Below, one piece after another: positions 27,264 to 35,828 of a stretch of 64,000 bases of DNA. The stretch comes from Coraliomargarita_B sp046540835 (lineage in GTDB: Bacteria > Verrucomicrobiota > Verrucomicrobiia > Opitutales > Coraliomargaritaceae). Position 1 is the first letter of the stretch, and each line of letters starts with the position of its first letter. Where the stretch lies: assembly GCA_046540835.1 (NCBI GenBank), contig JBKHEL010000001.1, forward strand, positions 1 to 64,000. Direction: 5' to 3'. Under the pieces are notes generated by a model. That model was given only the letters and a program-made list of their open reading frames with translations. It was not told the origin of the DNA and did not search any database. Made by a program: the position numbers and the translations under genes.

Positions 27264-28547
27264 ATGAGCACTGCAACCGCACCCATCACACTGAACCCGG
27301 CGCCAGTCGCCGAAATCGACCCCGAAGTCGCCACCGCCATCGCTGCCGAGCGCCAACGACAGGAGAATCATATCGAGCTCATCGCTTCGGAAAATTTCAC
27401 CTATCCTTCAGTGATGGAGGCACAGGGCAGCGTCCTTACCAATAAATATGCCGAGGGCTACCCGGGCAAACGCTGGTATGGCGGGTGCGAACAGGTCGAC
27501 GTCGTCGAAAGACTCGCCGTCGAACGGGCCAAAGAACTCTTCGGAGCTGAACACGCCAATGTGCAAGCACACTCCGGCTCGCAGGCCAATTTTGCCGTCT
27601 ATACCTCGGTCCTGAAACCGGGCGATAAGGTGCTCGGGATGAACCTCGATCACGGCGGACACCTCACCCATGGCAACCCGGTCAACTTCTCCGGAAAGCT
27701 CTACGAGTTTGTCCAATACGGCGTCCGTAAAGACACCGGCCTGATCGACTACGAGGAACTGGCCGCCGTCGCCCAACGGGAAAGCCCGCGGATGATCACC
27801 GTCGGCGCGTCCGCTTACTCCCAAATTATCGATTTCGAGCGCATGGGGCAGATCGCCCGGTCCGTCGGCGCCTATCTATTTGCCGACATCGCGCACATCG
27901 CTGGCCTCGTCGCAGCGGGAGTGCACCCCTCCCCCGTCCCGCATGCCGATTTCGTCACCACCACAACGCACAAAACCCTGCGCGGCCCACGCGGCGGCCT
28001 TATTCTCTGCAAGGCCGATCACGCCAAAAAAATCAACTCCGCTATGTTTCCAGGCAGCCAGGGTGGCCCGCTCATGCACGTCATCGCGGCCAAGGCGATC
28101 TGCTTCGGTGAAGCCCTCAAACCAGAATTTAAAGCCTACGCGCAGCAGATTATCGCCAACTCAAAGGCTCTCGCCGCAGCAATGATCGAGCGCGGCTACA
28201 CCATCGTCTCCGGCGGCTCGGAAAACCACCTCTTTCTTGTCGACCTGCGCGAAAATCTACCCGACCTCACCGCAAAAAAAGCTCAGGAGACCCTCGATCT
28301 GGCTCATATCACCTGCAATAAAAATGCGGTTCCCTTCGAGACCCGCTCCCCCTTTCAGGCTTCAGGTATCCGCCTCGGCACGCCTGCGGTGACGAGCCGT
28401 GGCTTCGTCGAAGAAGATATGGTCACGATCGCCGACTGCATCGACACCGTCCTCAAAGCCATCGATACCGATGGGCTGGAAGACGCCCTCAAAACCGCCA
28501 AAGCTCGCGTCGCCGAACTCACCGCGAAGTATCCGCTCCCCTATTAA
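27264..28547 (+). CDS. glyA: Serine hydroxymethyltransferase
   Basis: Interconverts serine and glycine with transfer of a one-carbon unit to tetrahydrofolate. PLP binds Lys237 in TTTTHKTLRGPRGG. The N-terminal HIELIASENFTYPSVMEAQG and YPGKRWYGGCE are diagnostic. The protein has 427 residues. The ATG at 27264 is chosen over an upstream TTG. Its leader is C/T-rich (AACCCTATTCGCCTT) without a Shine-Dalgarno. It supplies the folate pool together with FolC and purine synthesis in the same window. Confidence 0.96.
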   Translation: MSTATAPITLNPAPVAEIDPEVATAIAAERQRQENHIELIASENFTYPSVMEAQGSVLTNKYAEGYPGKRWYGGCEQVDVVERLAVERAKELFGAEHANVQAHSGSQANFAVYTSVLKPGDKVLGMNLDHGGHLTHGNPVNFSGKLYEFVQYGVRKDTGLIDYEELAAVAQRESPRMITVGASAYSQIIDFERMGQIARSVGAYLFADIAHIAGLVAAGVHPSPVPHADFVTTTTHKTLRGPRGGLILCKADHAKKINSAMFPGSQGGPLMHVIAAKAICFGEALKPEFKAYAQQIIANSKALAAAMIERGYTIVSGGSENHLFLVDLRENLPDLTAKKAQETLDLAHITCNKNAVPFETRSPFQASGIRLGTPAVTSRGFVEEDMVTIADCIDTVLKAIDTDGLEDALKTAKARVAELTAKYPLPY

Positions 28548-28602
28548 GCCGGCATGTTCCGTATCCCAACCTCGGGCACGGGCCGCAGCCGAGGCGACAC
28601 AG

Positions 28603-28663
28603 CCCCGGGAACCGGGGCATCCTCTGTTCTCCTAACTTCACCAAACGGGAACCGGGGCATCCT
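28603..28663. repeat. Pair of GC-rich direct repeats after glyA
   Basis: CGGGAACCGGGGCATCCT occurs at 28606-28623 and 28646-28663, exactly 40 bases apart. The first copy forms the hairpin CCCCGG-GAA-CCGGGG (28603-28617), and the second can form GGGC-ATCCT-GCCC. A related unit lies after kamA at 7889. No T-run follows. Confidence 0.6.
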
Positions 28664-28672
28664 GCCCAGTCC

Positions 28673-29317
28673 TCACACCACCAAAGCAGCGACTTCGCGC
28701 AGCGAGTGCGCCACCGGCTTGCCCGTAGCCACAAGACGCTCCGGACTGTGGTGCCCGTGGGTCATCAAAATACAGTCCGTCCCCATCGCTTCAGCGACTT
28801 CGTAGTCATGCAAGGTGTCACCAACCAGGACGACTTCACGCGGATCCCAGTCGAGCCCTTCAATCCAACGGCGCCCCTGCTCAATCTTACCCCGGGCATA
28901 AATGTTGTCTGTCCCGCACAGACCATGGAAGTAGTCGCGGATGCCGAAGTGCCCGATGCCCACTTCGAGGGCCTCCTGCTTGGCCGCCGAGAGCACCGAG
29001 TGGGTCAGGCCACCCGCGGCCATCCCCCCCAGCACATCGGCCGCTTCCGGATGCAGCGCACACTCCTGCAGCCAACGCGCTTCATAGCTCCCGATAAACT
29101 CCCGGCTCACCTGCTCAAAGGCCTCCACATCCGTCTCAAACCCCAAATACGCATAGAAATGAATCACCGGAAAGCCAAAGTTCGCCCGGTAGTCCTCCGC
29201 GCTGATCGGCAAGCGTCCCCGCCGGGACAGCAGTCCATTGAGCACCTCCACGCAAAGCCAGGTGTCATTCAAGAGCGTCCCATTCCAGTCCCAGATAATA
29301 TGTCGGTAGCGAGACAT
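28673..29317 (-). CDS. HAD-superfamily phosphatase (phosphoglycolate phosphatase-like)
   Basis: A 214-residue HAD hydrolase with a C1-type helical cap. The nucleophile is Asp10 in IIWDWNGTLLND, a variant in which the second acid of DxDGT is asparagine, common in this subgroup. Motif II is around HSVLSAAKQ, and the motif III/IV region reads VVLVGDTLHDYEVAEAMG. It probably removes phosphate from 2-phosphoglycolate or a similar small metabolite, but substrate choice in this family is poorly predicted by sequence. It converges on glyA, with the repeat pair between them. Confidence 0.85.
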   Translation of the reverse strand: MSRYRHIIWDWNGTLLNDTWLCVEVLNGLLSRRGRLPISAEDYRANFGFPVIHFYAYLGFETDVEAFEQVSREFIGSYEARWLQECALHPEAADVLGGMAAGGLTHSVLSAAKQEALEVGIGHFGIRDYFHGLCGTDNIYARGKIEQGRRWIEGLDWDPREVVLVGDTLHDYEVAEAMGTDCILMTHGHHSPERLVATGKPVAHSLREVAALVV

Positions 29318-29504
29318 CGGTTTCGATTCAGTTCAAAGTGAGGAGGTCCGGCCGATCCTGTCCGTTTCGCCTCGACCAGAACCCGACGAAGCGGTTTCGT
29401 CAAGCGCCGGTCTCCTCTGCCACGGAAGAACTTCCACCCCCGCGCCTTACAGGTGAACAAATTTACATTTCTCTCTTGCATCGGATCGAATCCATGACAA
29501 TCTC

Positions 29505-29521
29505 GTTTGCAAATCTCAAAC
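29505..29521. promoter_or_regulatory. Small inverted repeat ahead of recA
   Basis: GTTTG (29505-29509) and CAAAC (29517-29521) form a dyad with a 7-base spacer, 21 bases before the recA start. Position fits an operator, but it is short and does not match a LexA site that can be named with confidence. Confidence 0.25.
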
Positions 29522-29542
29522 ATTCATCCAAAACATTGCTTC

Positions 29543-30634
29543 ATGCCTGCAAAAACTGCTCTCAAAACAACCGAACGAACAGCTGATTCCGACCGCAAAA
29601 ACCTGGATTTGGCCATCTCCGGAATCAACAAGCAATTTGGCCCGGGTGCACTCATGCGGCTCGGCGAAGCCACGAAAATGGAGATTGATGTCATCTCCTC
29701 CGGCTCGATCGCCATCGACATCGCGCTCGGCGTCGGCGGCCTGCCCCGTGGACGGGTCTGCGAGATCTATGGCCCGGAAAGCTCAGGGAAGACGACTTTC
29801 TGCCTCAGCTGTATCGCACAGGCCCAAAAAGAGGGCGGTAACGCCGTTTTCATCGACGTCGAACACGCACTCGATCCGCGCTACGCCAGAACCGTCGGCG
29901 TGGATGTGGATAACCTCATGGTCTCCCAGCCCGAAAGCGGCGAAGATGCCCTGAACATTACCGAGACCCTTATCCGCTCCGGTGCCGTCGATATCATCGT
30001 CGTCGACTCCGTCGCCGCCCTTGTCTCAAAAAATGAACTCGACGGCCAGATGGGCGACACCACCGTCGGGCTCCAGGCACGGATGATGAGCCAGGCTATG
30101 CGCCGCCTGAGCGGAGCGATCAGCAAGACCCAGTGCGTCGTTCTCTTCACCAACCAAATCCGCGAGAAAATCGGCGTCATGTTCGGCAGTCCGGAAACCC
30201 AACCGGGTGGGCGGGCCCTCAAGTTTTTCTCATCCGTGCGCATGGATATCCGCCGGATCGGCCAGATCAAAGATACCTCCGGCCAGGTCACAGGTAACCG
30301 GACACGGCTGAAAGTGGTGAAAAACAAAGTCGCCCCCCCCTTCACCGATACCGAATTCGACATCATGTATAACGAGGGGATCTCCCACTCGGGCTCACTC
30401 ATCGACCTGGGCGTCGAGCACAAGATCCTCGAGAAAAAAGGCTCCTGGATCGCCTACAAAGGCGAGATGATCGGCCAGGGCCGGGAAGCCGCGAAACAAC
30501 ACGTCAAAGAAAACAACGACCTCGCCAAAGAACTCAACCAGCTCATACTCGAAAAAGTCTTCCCGCAGGCTAAAGAAGAAGCCACCGAAGCCCCTAAAAA
30601 GGAAGCCACCGAAAAAGAATCCACAAAGGCCTAA
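29543..30634 (+). CDS. recA: Recombinase RecA
   Basis: The central strand-exchange protein and SOS co-protease. The Walker A loop GPESSGKTT is at about residues 77-85, with the following blocks VFIDVEHALDPRYA, MMSQAMRRLSGAISK and TNQIREKIGVMFGSPE(T). The protein has 363 residues, with a lysine/glutamate-rich tail (TEAPKKEATEKESTKA). Start ATG at 29543; an upstream TTG frame would add 12 unrelated residues. There is no intein. recX and lexA are not adjacent; a 589-base gap follows. Confidence 0.97.
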   Translation: MPAKTALKTTERTADSDRKNLDLAISGINKQFGPGALMRLGEATKMEIDVISSGSIAIDIALGVGGLPRGRVCEIYGPESSGKTTFCLSCIAQAQKEGGNAVFIDVEHALDPRYARTVGVDVDNLMVSQPESGEDALNITETLIRSGAVDIIVVDSVAALVSKNELDGQMGDTTVGLQARMMSQAMRRLSGAISKTQCVVLFTNQIREKIGVMFGSPETQPGGRALKFFSSVRMDIRRIGQIKDTSGQVTGNRTRLKVVKNKVAPPFTDTEFDIMYNEGISHSGSLIDLGVEHKILEKKGSWIAYKGEMIGQGREAAKQHVKENNDLAKELNQLILEKVFPQAKEEATEAPKKEATEKESTKA

Positions 30635-31223
30635 GCCCGCAAAAAAGCAGATTCTTCCCCTTCGAATCCAAACCGAAACGGGCCACCGCCACCTATGAAC
30701 TCGTAGCGACGATGCGCCAGCACCGTCTCCCCACAACCCGCCTGAATTCTCCCGAAAGAAGGCATCCGACCTTTCAATCGCCGCCGCACTGATAATAAAC
30801 GACGCGGTCGCGCGAATAGCCGTTCGTTCAACCTAAAATGATGAGTTGAACCGTCGATGGACGTGACGGAGGTCCGCCGGAGATGGCGAAGCAATAAACG
30901 TGAATTAGAATGACAGAAACCGATGAATTGAAGTCTCTTATAAATCATAGTTATCGCTGTGCCGCAGCCTCTCATTCATCGCCAAATTGCCGCAGCCTCC
31001 GATTCACGTTCATTAACGGCCATGAACGGTTTACTAAACTTCACCCACTCGAACGCCCGATTTTAAAACGCCCGATTTTAAGGTTAACACGCCTAACGAA
31101 GCGCTATTCGCGGTAGCGCCAGTTTCACCAAAACCGCAGCCATAACTTGACCGAAAAAAATCAGGCCCATAACCCGAAGAACAAAGATTGATTCGCCGCC
31201 GGATTTCACTTCCCTGTCAACCC
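30635..31223. other. 589-base intergenic region between recA and purE
   Basis: No convincing gene is seen. It contains a direct repeat GCCGCAGCCTC (30961-30971 and 30989-30999), a distant inverted repeat AACGTGAAT (30897-30905) with ATTCACGTT (31002-31010), and a 15-bp tandem duplication at 31052-31081. Short open frames on both strands have no recognisable family. It may hold decayed sequence, an RNA, or the purEK promoter region. Confidence 0.6.
31052..31081. repeat. 15-bp tandem duplication
   Basis: AACGCCCGATTTTAA is present twice in immediate succession, 143 bases before the purE start. Confidence 0.85.
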
Positions 31224-31727
31224 ATGGAAGACAACCCAAAACAGCCTCTCGTCGGTGTCATCATGGGCAGCCAGTCCGATTGGAGCACCATGAGCGAGGC
31301 GGCCACACTGCTCCGACAGCTCGATATTCCTTACGAGACGGAGATCGTCAGCGCCCACCGCACCCCGAAACGGCTCTACGAATACGCGGAGACTGCCCGG
31401 GACCGGGGCCTCAAGGTCATCATCGCCGGGGCCGGCGGCGCAGCCCACCTCCCAGGCATGACCGCCGCAATGACCCCCCTCCCCGTGCTCGGCGTACCGG
31501 TGCAGTCAAAAGCCCTGAGCGGCCAGGACTCACTCCTCTCCATCGTGCAAATGCCTGCGGGCATCCCCGTCATGACGCTGGCCATCGGCGTCGCCGGAGC
31601 CAAAAATGCCGCACTGGCTGCCGCCTCCATTCTCGCCCTCTCGGACGTCGGCATCGCCGCCCGGCTGGAAACCTTTCGCGAGGCACAAACGCAAACCGTT
31701 CTCGACACACACATACCCGAGGCATGA
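31224..31727 (+). CDS. purE: N5-carboxyaminoimidazole ribonucleotide mutase
   Basis: Class I PurE: moves the carboxyl group of N5-CAIR to give CAIR in purine synthesis. The protein has 167 residues. Substrate-binding motifs MGSQSDWSTM and SAHRTPKRL and the glycine-rich AGAGGAAHLPGM are all present. Pairing with purK in an overlapping operon confirms the class I, bicarbonate-dependent route. The ATG at 31224 follows a C/T-rich leader (TTCACTTCCCTGTCAACCC). Confidence 0.96.
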   Translation: MEDNPKQPLVGVIMGSQSDWSTMSEAATLLRQLDIPYETEIVSAHRTPKRLYEYAETARDRGLKVIIAGAGGAAHLPGMTAAMTPLPVLGVPVQSKALSGQDSLLSIVQMPAGIPVMTLAIGVAGAKNAALAAASILALSDVGIAARLETFREAQTQTVLDTHIPEA

Positions 31728-32875
31728 TCGCACCCGGCGCTACCATCGGTATCCTCGGCGGCGGTCAGCTCGGCCGTATGCTCATCCTCGCCGGACGCGC
31801 CATGGGCTACCGTTTCCACGTCTTCGAGCCGAAAGGCCCCTGCGCCGCCGGCATGGTGGCCGACCTTGAAGTCAACGCCGATTACGACAACGAAGACGCC
31901 CTGCACCAATTTGCCGAGGGCGTCGATGTCATCACGCTCGAATTCGAGAATATACCCGCCAAGGTGATCGAATCACTCAGCGCGATCCGCCCGGTCTTCC
32001 CCGGAAAACAGGCTCTCCACATCTGTCAGCACCGGCAGCGCGAAAAAGATTTTCTCAAATCCAATAGCCTGCCCTGTGCGCCCTTCGAATACGCCGATTC
32101 CGCGAAAAGCCTCAAAGCTGCCATCGAGGCCATCGGCTTCCCCTGCGTCATCAAAACCGCCGCCTTCGGCTACGACGGCAAGGGGCAGATCAAACTCAAT
32201 GCCGCACACGAAGCCGCCGATTGCGACGACCTCTGGGACTTTTTAGGCAAGCCCCCCCGCGTCGTCGTGGAAAAATGGATTCACCACATCGGCGAATTTT
32301 CTGTCGTCTGTGCCCGCAAAGCCGACGGCAGCAAAGCAACCTTCCCCATAGCCGAAAATGTGCACGTCGACCACATCCTCCATGCCTCGATCCTGCCCGC
32401 GCGAATCACCCCGCCCACCCGGCGCCAGGCCGAGGCATTGGCCCGCGAGATTGCCGACCGCCTCGACGTGATCGGCCTCATTGCCGTCGAGCTGTTTTTG
32501 CAGGAAGACGGACACCTCCTCGTCAATGAAATGGCACCCCGACCCCACAACTCCGGCCATTACACGATCGAAGCCTGCTTCACCAGCCAGTTCGAACAGC
32601 ATATCCGCGCAGTCACCGCTGCACCTTTAGGCTCCACCGACCTGCGCTCCCCCAGCGTCATGATCAATCTGCTCGGCGACCTCTGGGCACAGGGCACCCC
32701 CGATTGGAACGGCCTGCTCACTGACCCACGATGCAAACTCCACCTTTACGACAAAGGTGAACCCCGTCCGGGCCGCAAAATGGGCCACTTCACCGTGATC
32801 GGCTCAGATCCCGACGAAACCCTCGAACGCGCGAAAGCCCATTTTGCCAAACTCAAGCCCTCAGCCGGAGACTAA
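31724..32875 (+). CDS. purK: N5-carboxyaminoimidazole ribonucleotide synthase
   Basis: An ATP-grasp enzyme that carboxylates AIR with bicarbonate, giving N5-CAIR for PurE. The N-terminal block TIGILGGGQLGRMLI and the ATP-grasp blocks FPCVIKTAAFGYDGKGQ and NEMAPRPHNSGHYTIEAC are diagnostic. The protein has 383 residues. The start overlaps the purE stop (ATGA). The same frame is open much further upstream inside purE, but that part encodes non-family sequence. Confidence 0.96.
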   Translation: MIAPGATIGILGGGQLGRMLILAGRAMGYRFHVFEPKGPCAAGMVADLEVNADYDNEDALHQFAEGVDVITLEFENIPAKVIESLSAIRPVFPGKQALHICQHRQREKDFLKSNSLPCAPFEYADSAKSLKAAIEAIGFPCVIKTAAFGYDGKGQIKLNAAHEAADCDDLWDFLGKPPRVVVEKWIHHIGEFSVVCARKADGSKATFPIAENVHVDHILHASILPARITPPTRRQAEALAREIADRLDVIGLIAVELFLQEDGHLLVNEMAPRPHNSGHYTIEACFTSQFEQHIRAVTAAPLGSTDLRSPSVMINLLGDLWAQGTPDWNGLLTDPRCKLHLYDKGEPRPGRKMGHFTVIGSDPDETLERAKAHFAKLKPSAGD

Positions 32876-33109
32876 ACCCCCGAAACCCCAGGCGCTGAGA
32901 GTCATTCTCCCGGTTCAACCCGCAACAGCACAAAACAGCCTTGCAACACGGGGCGCCGTCACTGCATAGATGCACTGAATGGTAAAAATAAACGGAAATT
33001 AGAAATTTCCTACTTTTTCACACAAAATATTTTCTCTATAAACCTACTAAATTACAACTTTTAAAAAGGGCCAGTCCCTATTTTAGCTTTCAAAGAAGGA
33101 AATTGAACA

Positions 33110-34648
33110 TTGAGCGTTTCGTGGTCGGCGTTCAACCTCCCGCCGATGCAACTCTATCCCAGCCCGTCAGAATTCGAAGCGCTTGCCCGCGAAGGCAACA
33201 CCGTGCCGGTTTACTTGGATTTGACAGCGGACTGTGAAACCCCACTCGGTGCCTACTCCAAGATCCGCGACGGCGGACCAGCTTTTCTCTTCGAGTCGAT
33301 TTCCGGGGGGGAGCGAATCAGCCGCTACTCTTTTCTCGGAGCCAATCCGCGAAAAGTTATACGGATCGATGCCGACCAGGTTCAGATCGAGCACAAAGAC
33401 GGTCGCTGTGAGAACTTTCCAACCCCTGCGGATCCTCTCCAGGTCATCGAGGAGGAAATGGCCCGATACAAACCGGTCGAGACCCCGGGGATGCCGCCCT
33501 TCACAGGCGGTGCCGTCGGCTACGTCGGGCACGAATACGTCCACTACGTCGAGCCCACGATCCCGAAACCAGCCGACCGCCCGCTCGACGTCCCCATCCT
33601 CTACTACATGATCACCGATTCTGTCCTGATTTTCGATCATGCCCGTCAAGTGCTCCGCGTGTGTGTCAACACCCACATCGAAGGCGATCCTGCGGCAGCT
33701 TATTCACAAGCCAGGGCAGAAATTGCCCGCATTTGTGAACAACTTGAAACACAACAGAAACTCGGACACCGCACCCTGCGCGAACCGGACGCGGTGACCG
33801 TGCCCCCCGGCAATTTCAGCCAACCGGCCTTCGAAGAAGCGGTCGAACGGGTGAAGCACTATGTTCGCTCGGGAGACGTGATTCAAACCGTTCTATCTCA
33901 GCGTTTTGAAAAACCTTTTGACCCGGGTCCGGTGGAGCTTTACCGAGCCTTGCGGACGGTCAATCCGTCCCCCTACATGTTTCTGCTCGAAGGCGGGGAT
34001 TTTTCGACGGTGGGTGCCTCGCCGGAGGTCCACGTGCGGCTGACCGGCGATCAAGTGGAGATCCGTCCCATCGCCGGCACAAGGCACCGTGGCAGGTCAG
34101 AAGCAGAAGACCTTGAGCTGGAAAAAGATCTGCTCAGCGATGCTAAAGAGCGGGCAGAGCACCTTATGTTGGTCGATTTGGCGCGAAATGATATTGGCCG
34201 AGTCTGCGAATACGGCTCGGTCCATGTGCCGGACTACATGATTATCGAAAGATATTCACATGTTATGCACATTGTTTCGCAGGTGATGGGCCGCATCCGC
34301 CGGACGTGCTCGGCCTACGATCTGATGCGGGCCACCTTTCCCGCCGGCACCCTGAGTGGGGCTCCCAAAATCCGGGCCCTACAGATTATTTCAGAGCTCG
34401 AACAGAGCCAGCGCGGGATCTATGGCGGTGCACTCGGCTATTTCGGCTACGAGGGCAACCACGACTCCTGCATTGGGATCCGCACAGCCGTGCTCAAAGA
34501 CGGGAAAATTTACATCCAGTCGGGTGCCGGCGTGGTCGCCGATTCAGTGCCGACAAGTGAGTTCGAGGAAACAGTCAACAAAGCGAAGGCGATGCTCAAA
34601 GCGGTTCATTTGGCAGAGATCGTTTTTAAAAAAACAAACGAGTTGTAA
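33110..34648 (+). CDS. trpE: Anthranilate synthase component I
   Basis: Makes anthranilate from chorismate with ammonia from TrpG, the first step of tryptophan synthesis. The chorismate-binding core is clear in RPIAGTRHRGRS, HLMLVDLARNDIGRV, ATFPAGTLSGAPK and YIQSGAGVVADS. The protein has 512 residues. The TTG at 33110 has a good ribosome binding site (AAGAAGGA, 33093-33100). The ATG at 33146 is the alternative and fits the family N-terminus, so the start is uncertain by 12 residues. An AT-rich 234-base leader lies upstream. No tryptophan-rich leader peptide was found and other trp genes are not adjacent. Confidence 0.92.
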   Translation: MSVSWSAFNLPPMQLYPSPSEFEALAREGNTVPVYLDLTADCETPLGAYSKIRDGGPAFLFESISGGERISRYSFLGANPRKVIRIDADQVQIEHKDGRCENFPTPADPLQVIEEEMARYKPVETPGMPPFTGGAVGYVGHEYVHYVEPTIPKPADRPLDVPILYYMITDSVLIFDHARQVLRVCVNTHIEGDPAAAYSQARAEIARICEQLETQQKLGHRTLREPDAVTVPPGNFSQPAFEEAVERVKHYVRSGDVIQTVLSQRFEKPFDPGPVELYRALRTVNPSPYMFLLEGGDFSTVGASPEVHVRLTGDQVEIRPIAGTRHRGRSEAEDLELEKDLLSDAKERAEHLMLVDLARNDIGRVCEYGSVHVPDYMIIERYSHVMHIVSQVMGRIRRTCSAYDLMRATFPAGTLSGAPKIRALQIISELEQSQRGIYGGALGYFGYEGNHDSCIGIRTAVLKDGKIYIQSGAGVVADSVPTSEFEETVNKAKAMLKAVHLAEIVFKKTNEL

Positions 34649-34743
34649 GGCCCGGACATTTCCACGCGATGGCTTAGTGAATCCGGAATAAATCTCCGGT
34701 TTACAACTCCCACTTAAAAGGGAACAACGAAAGGATTCGCATC

Positions 34744-35766
34744 ATGGCCATCTCCACAAAACAGTCCACGCGCAACCGCACACTGTCTTCACCCCCAGAC
34801 CGCGTGCCCCGCGCACGCGTCGAAGATTCAGAAGGCATCACTGATGTTCGTGACCTTCCCTCCAGCGACCGTAATGTCATGCGCACATACATGCAGGAAA
34901 TCGGCAAGACCCCGCTTCTGACGAAGGAGGAGGAGTGCGAACTTGCTGAACGAATCAAAAAAGGCGACAAGGCGGCCCGCGACCACATGATCTCGGCAAA
35001 TCTCCGTCTCGTCGTTAAGATCGCGCACGACTATAACAATTTCGGGCTGCCGCTCCTCGACCTGATCAGCGAGGGCAACATCGGTCTGGTCAAAGCCGTT
35101 GAACGCTTCGACCCCTCAAAGGGCGGGAAGCTAAGCACCTATGCGGCCTGGTGGATCAAGCAGTCCATTAAACGCGCACTCGCTAACCAAAGCAAAACAA
35201 TCCGCCTGCCGGTCCACCTGGTCGACCGCATCGCGAGAATGCGCAAAATCACCGCCCAGCTGGCCGATGAACTTGATCGGGAGCCCTCCGACGAAGAAAT
35301 TGCCTACGAGATGGACCTCCCGGTCAACAAAGTTGCCCATCTCAAAACGGTCAGCGTGCGCCCCTCCTCACTCGATGCCCCGGTCGGCGAAGATGGAGAC
35401 ACCACTTTCGGCGAATTGGTCGGCGATGAAAATGGATCCACTCCTTTCGAAACATTTCAGGAGAAATCGATGAGCAACGACATCCGGGATGTGATCGCCC
35501 AACTCGACGAACGCGAGGCTGAAATCATTCAACTGCGGTTCGGCCTCAACGGGGATCACCCGCTGACCCTCGAGGAAGTCGGCGAGCGCTTTAACGTCAC
35601 CCGCGAGCGCGTCCGACAGATTCAAAATATCGCGATTCATAAAATGCGTCGAATCATGACGGATAACGAACGCCAGCGAACTAAAGAGGAAGTCCATCAG
35701 GAAACGCTCGAACAGAAGAAGATGGAGGTATTCGCCGAATTTTTCGAACAAGCCTCAGCTAACTGA
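34744..35766 (+). CDS. RNA polymerase sigma-70 factor (RpoD/SigA-like)
   Basis: A 340-residue sigma factor with regions 1.2 to 4. Region 1.2 is DRNVMRTYMQEIG; region 2 includes ANLRLVVKIAHDY, GLVKAVERFDPSKG and the -10-reading STYAAWWIKQSIKRAL. Region 3 follows, and region 4 has the HTH LTLEEVGERFNVTRERVRQI. It lacks the long acidic insert of E. coli RpoD and region 1.1. It could be the primary sigma or a group 2 paralogue; sequence alone does not decide. The ATG has a fair Shine-Dalgarno (GAAAGGA). A clear terminator follows the stop. Confidence 0.92.
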   Translation: MAISTKQSTRNRTLSSPPDRVPRARVEDSEGITDVRDLPSSDRNVMRTYMQEIGKTPLLTKEEECELAERIKKGDKAARDHMISANLRLVVKIAHDYNNFGLPLLDLISEGNIGLVKAVERFDPSKGGKLSTYAAWWIKQSIKRALANQSKTIRLPVHLVDRIARMRKITAQLADELDREPSDEEIAYEMDLPVNKVAHLKTVSVRPSSLDAPVGEDGDTTFGELVGDENGSTPFETFQEKSMSNDIRDVIAQLDEREAEIIQLRFGLNGDHPLTLEEVGERFNVTRERVRQIQNIAIHKMRRIMTDNERQRTKEEVHQETLEQKKMEVFAEFFEQASAN

Positions 35767-35796
35767 GGCCGCAAAAACTTGTTGTTTGTTAGGAGA

Positions 35797-35828
35797 GCCC
35801 TCCGGCGGAATCGCAGGGGGGCTTTTTT
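35797..35828 (+). terminator. Rho-independent terminator of the sigma factor gene
   Basis: GCCCTCC (35797-35803) pairs with GGGGGGC (35816-35822), including one G-T, and six T follow (35823-35828). It touches the end of the convergent lnt gene. Confidence 0.8.

Noticed and set aside
29543..30634. Intein or insertion in recA
   Set aside because: The length is 363 residues and all RecA blocks are continuous.
30910..31116. 68-codon frame after recA
   Set aside because: It reads through the tandem 15-mer (giving a repeated RPIL), has no ribosome binding site and no family resemblance.
31280..31723. 148-codon upstream extension of purK
   Set aside because: It lies inside purE in another frame and encodes arginine/proline-rich sequence; PurK similarity begins at the ATG at 31724.
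32876..33109. Tryptophan attenuator or T-box before trpE
   Set aside because: No short frame with tandem Trp codons, no T-box motif and no terminator/antiterminator pair could be seen.
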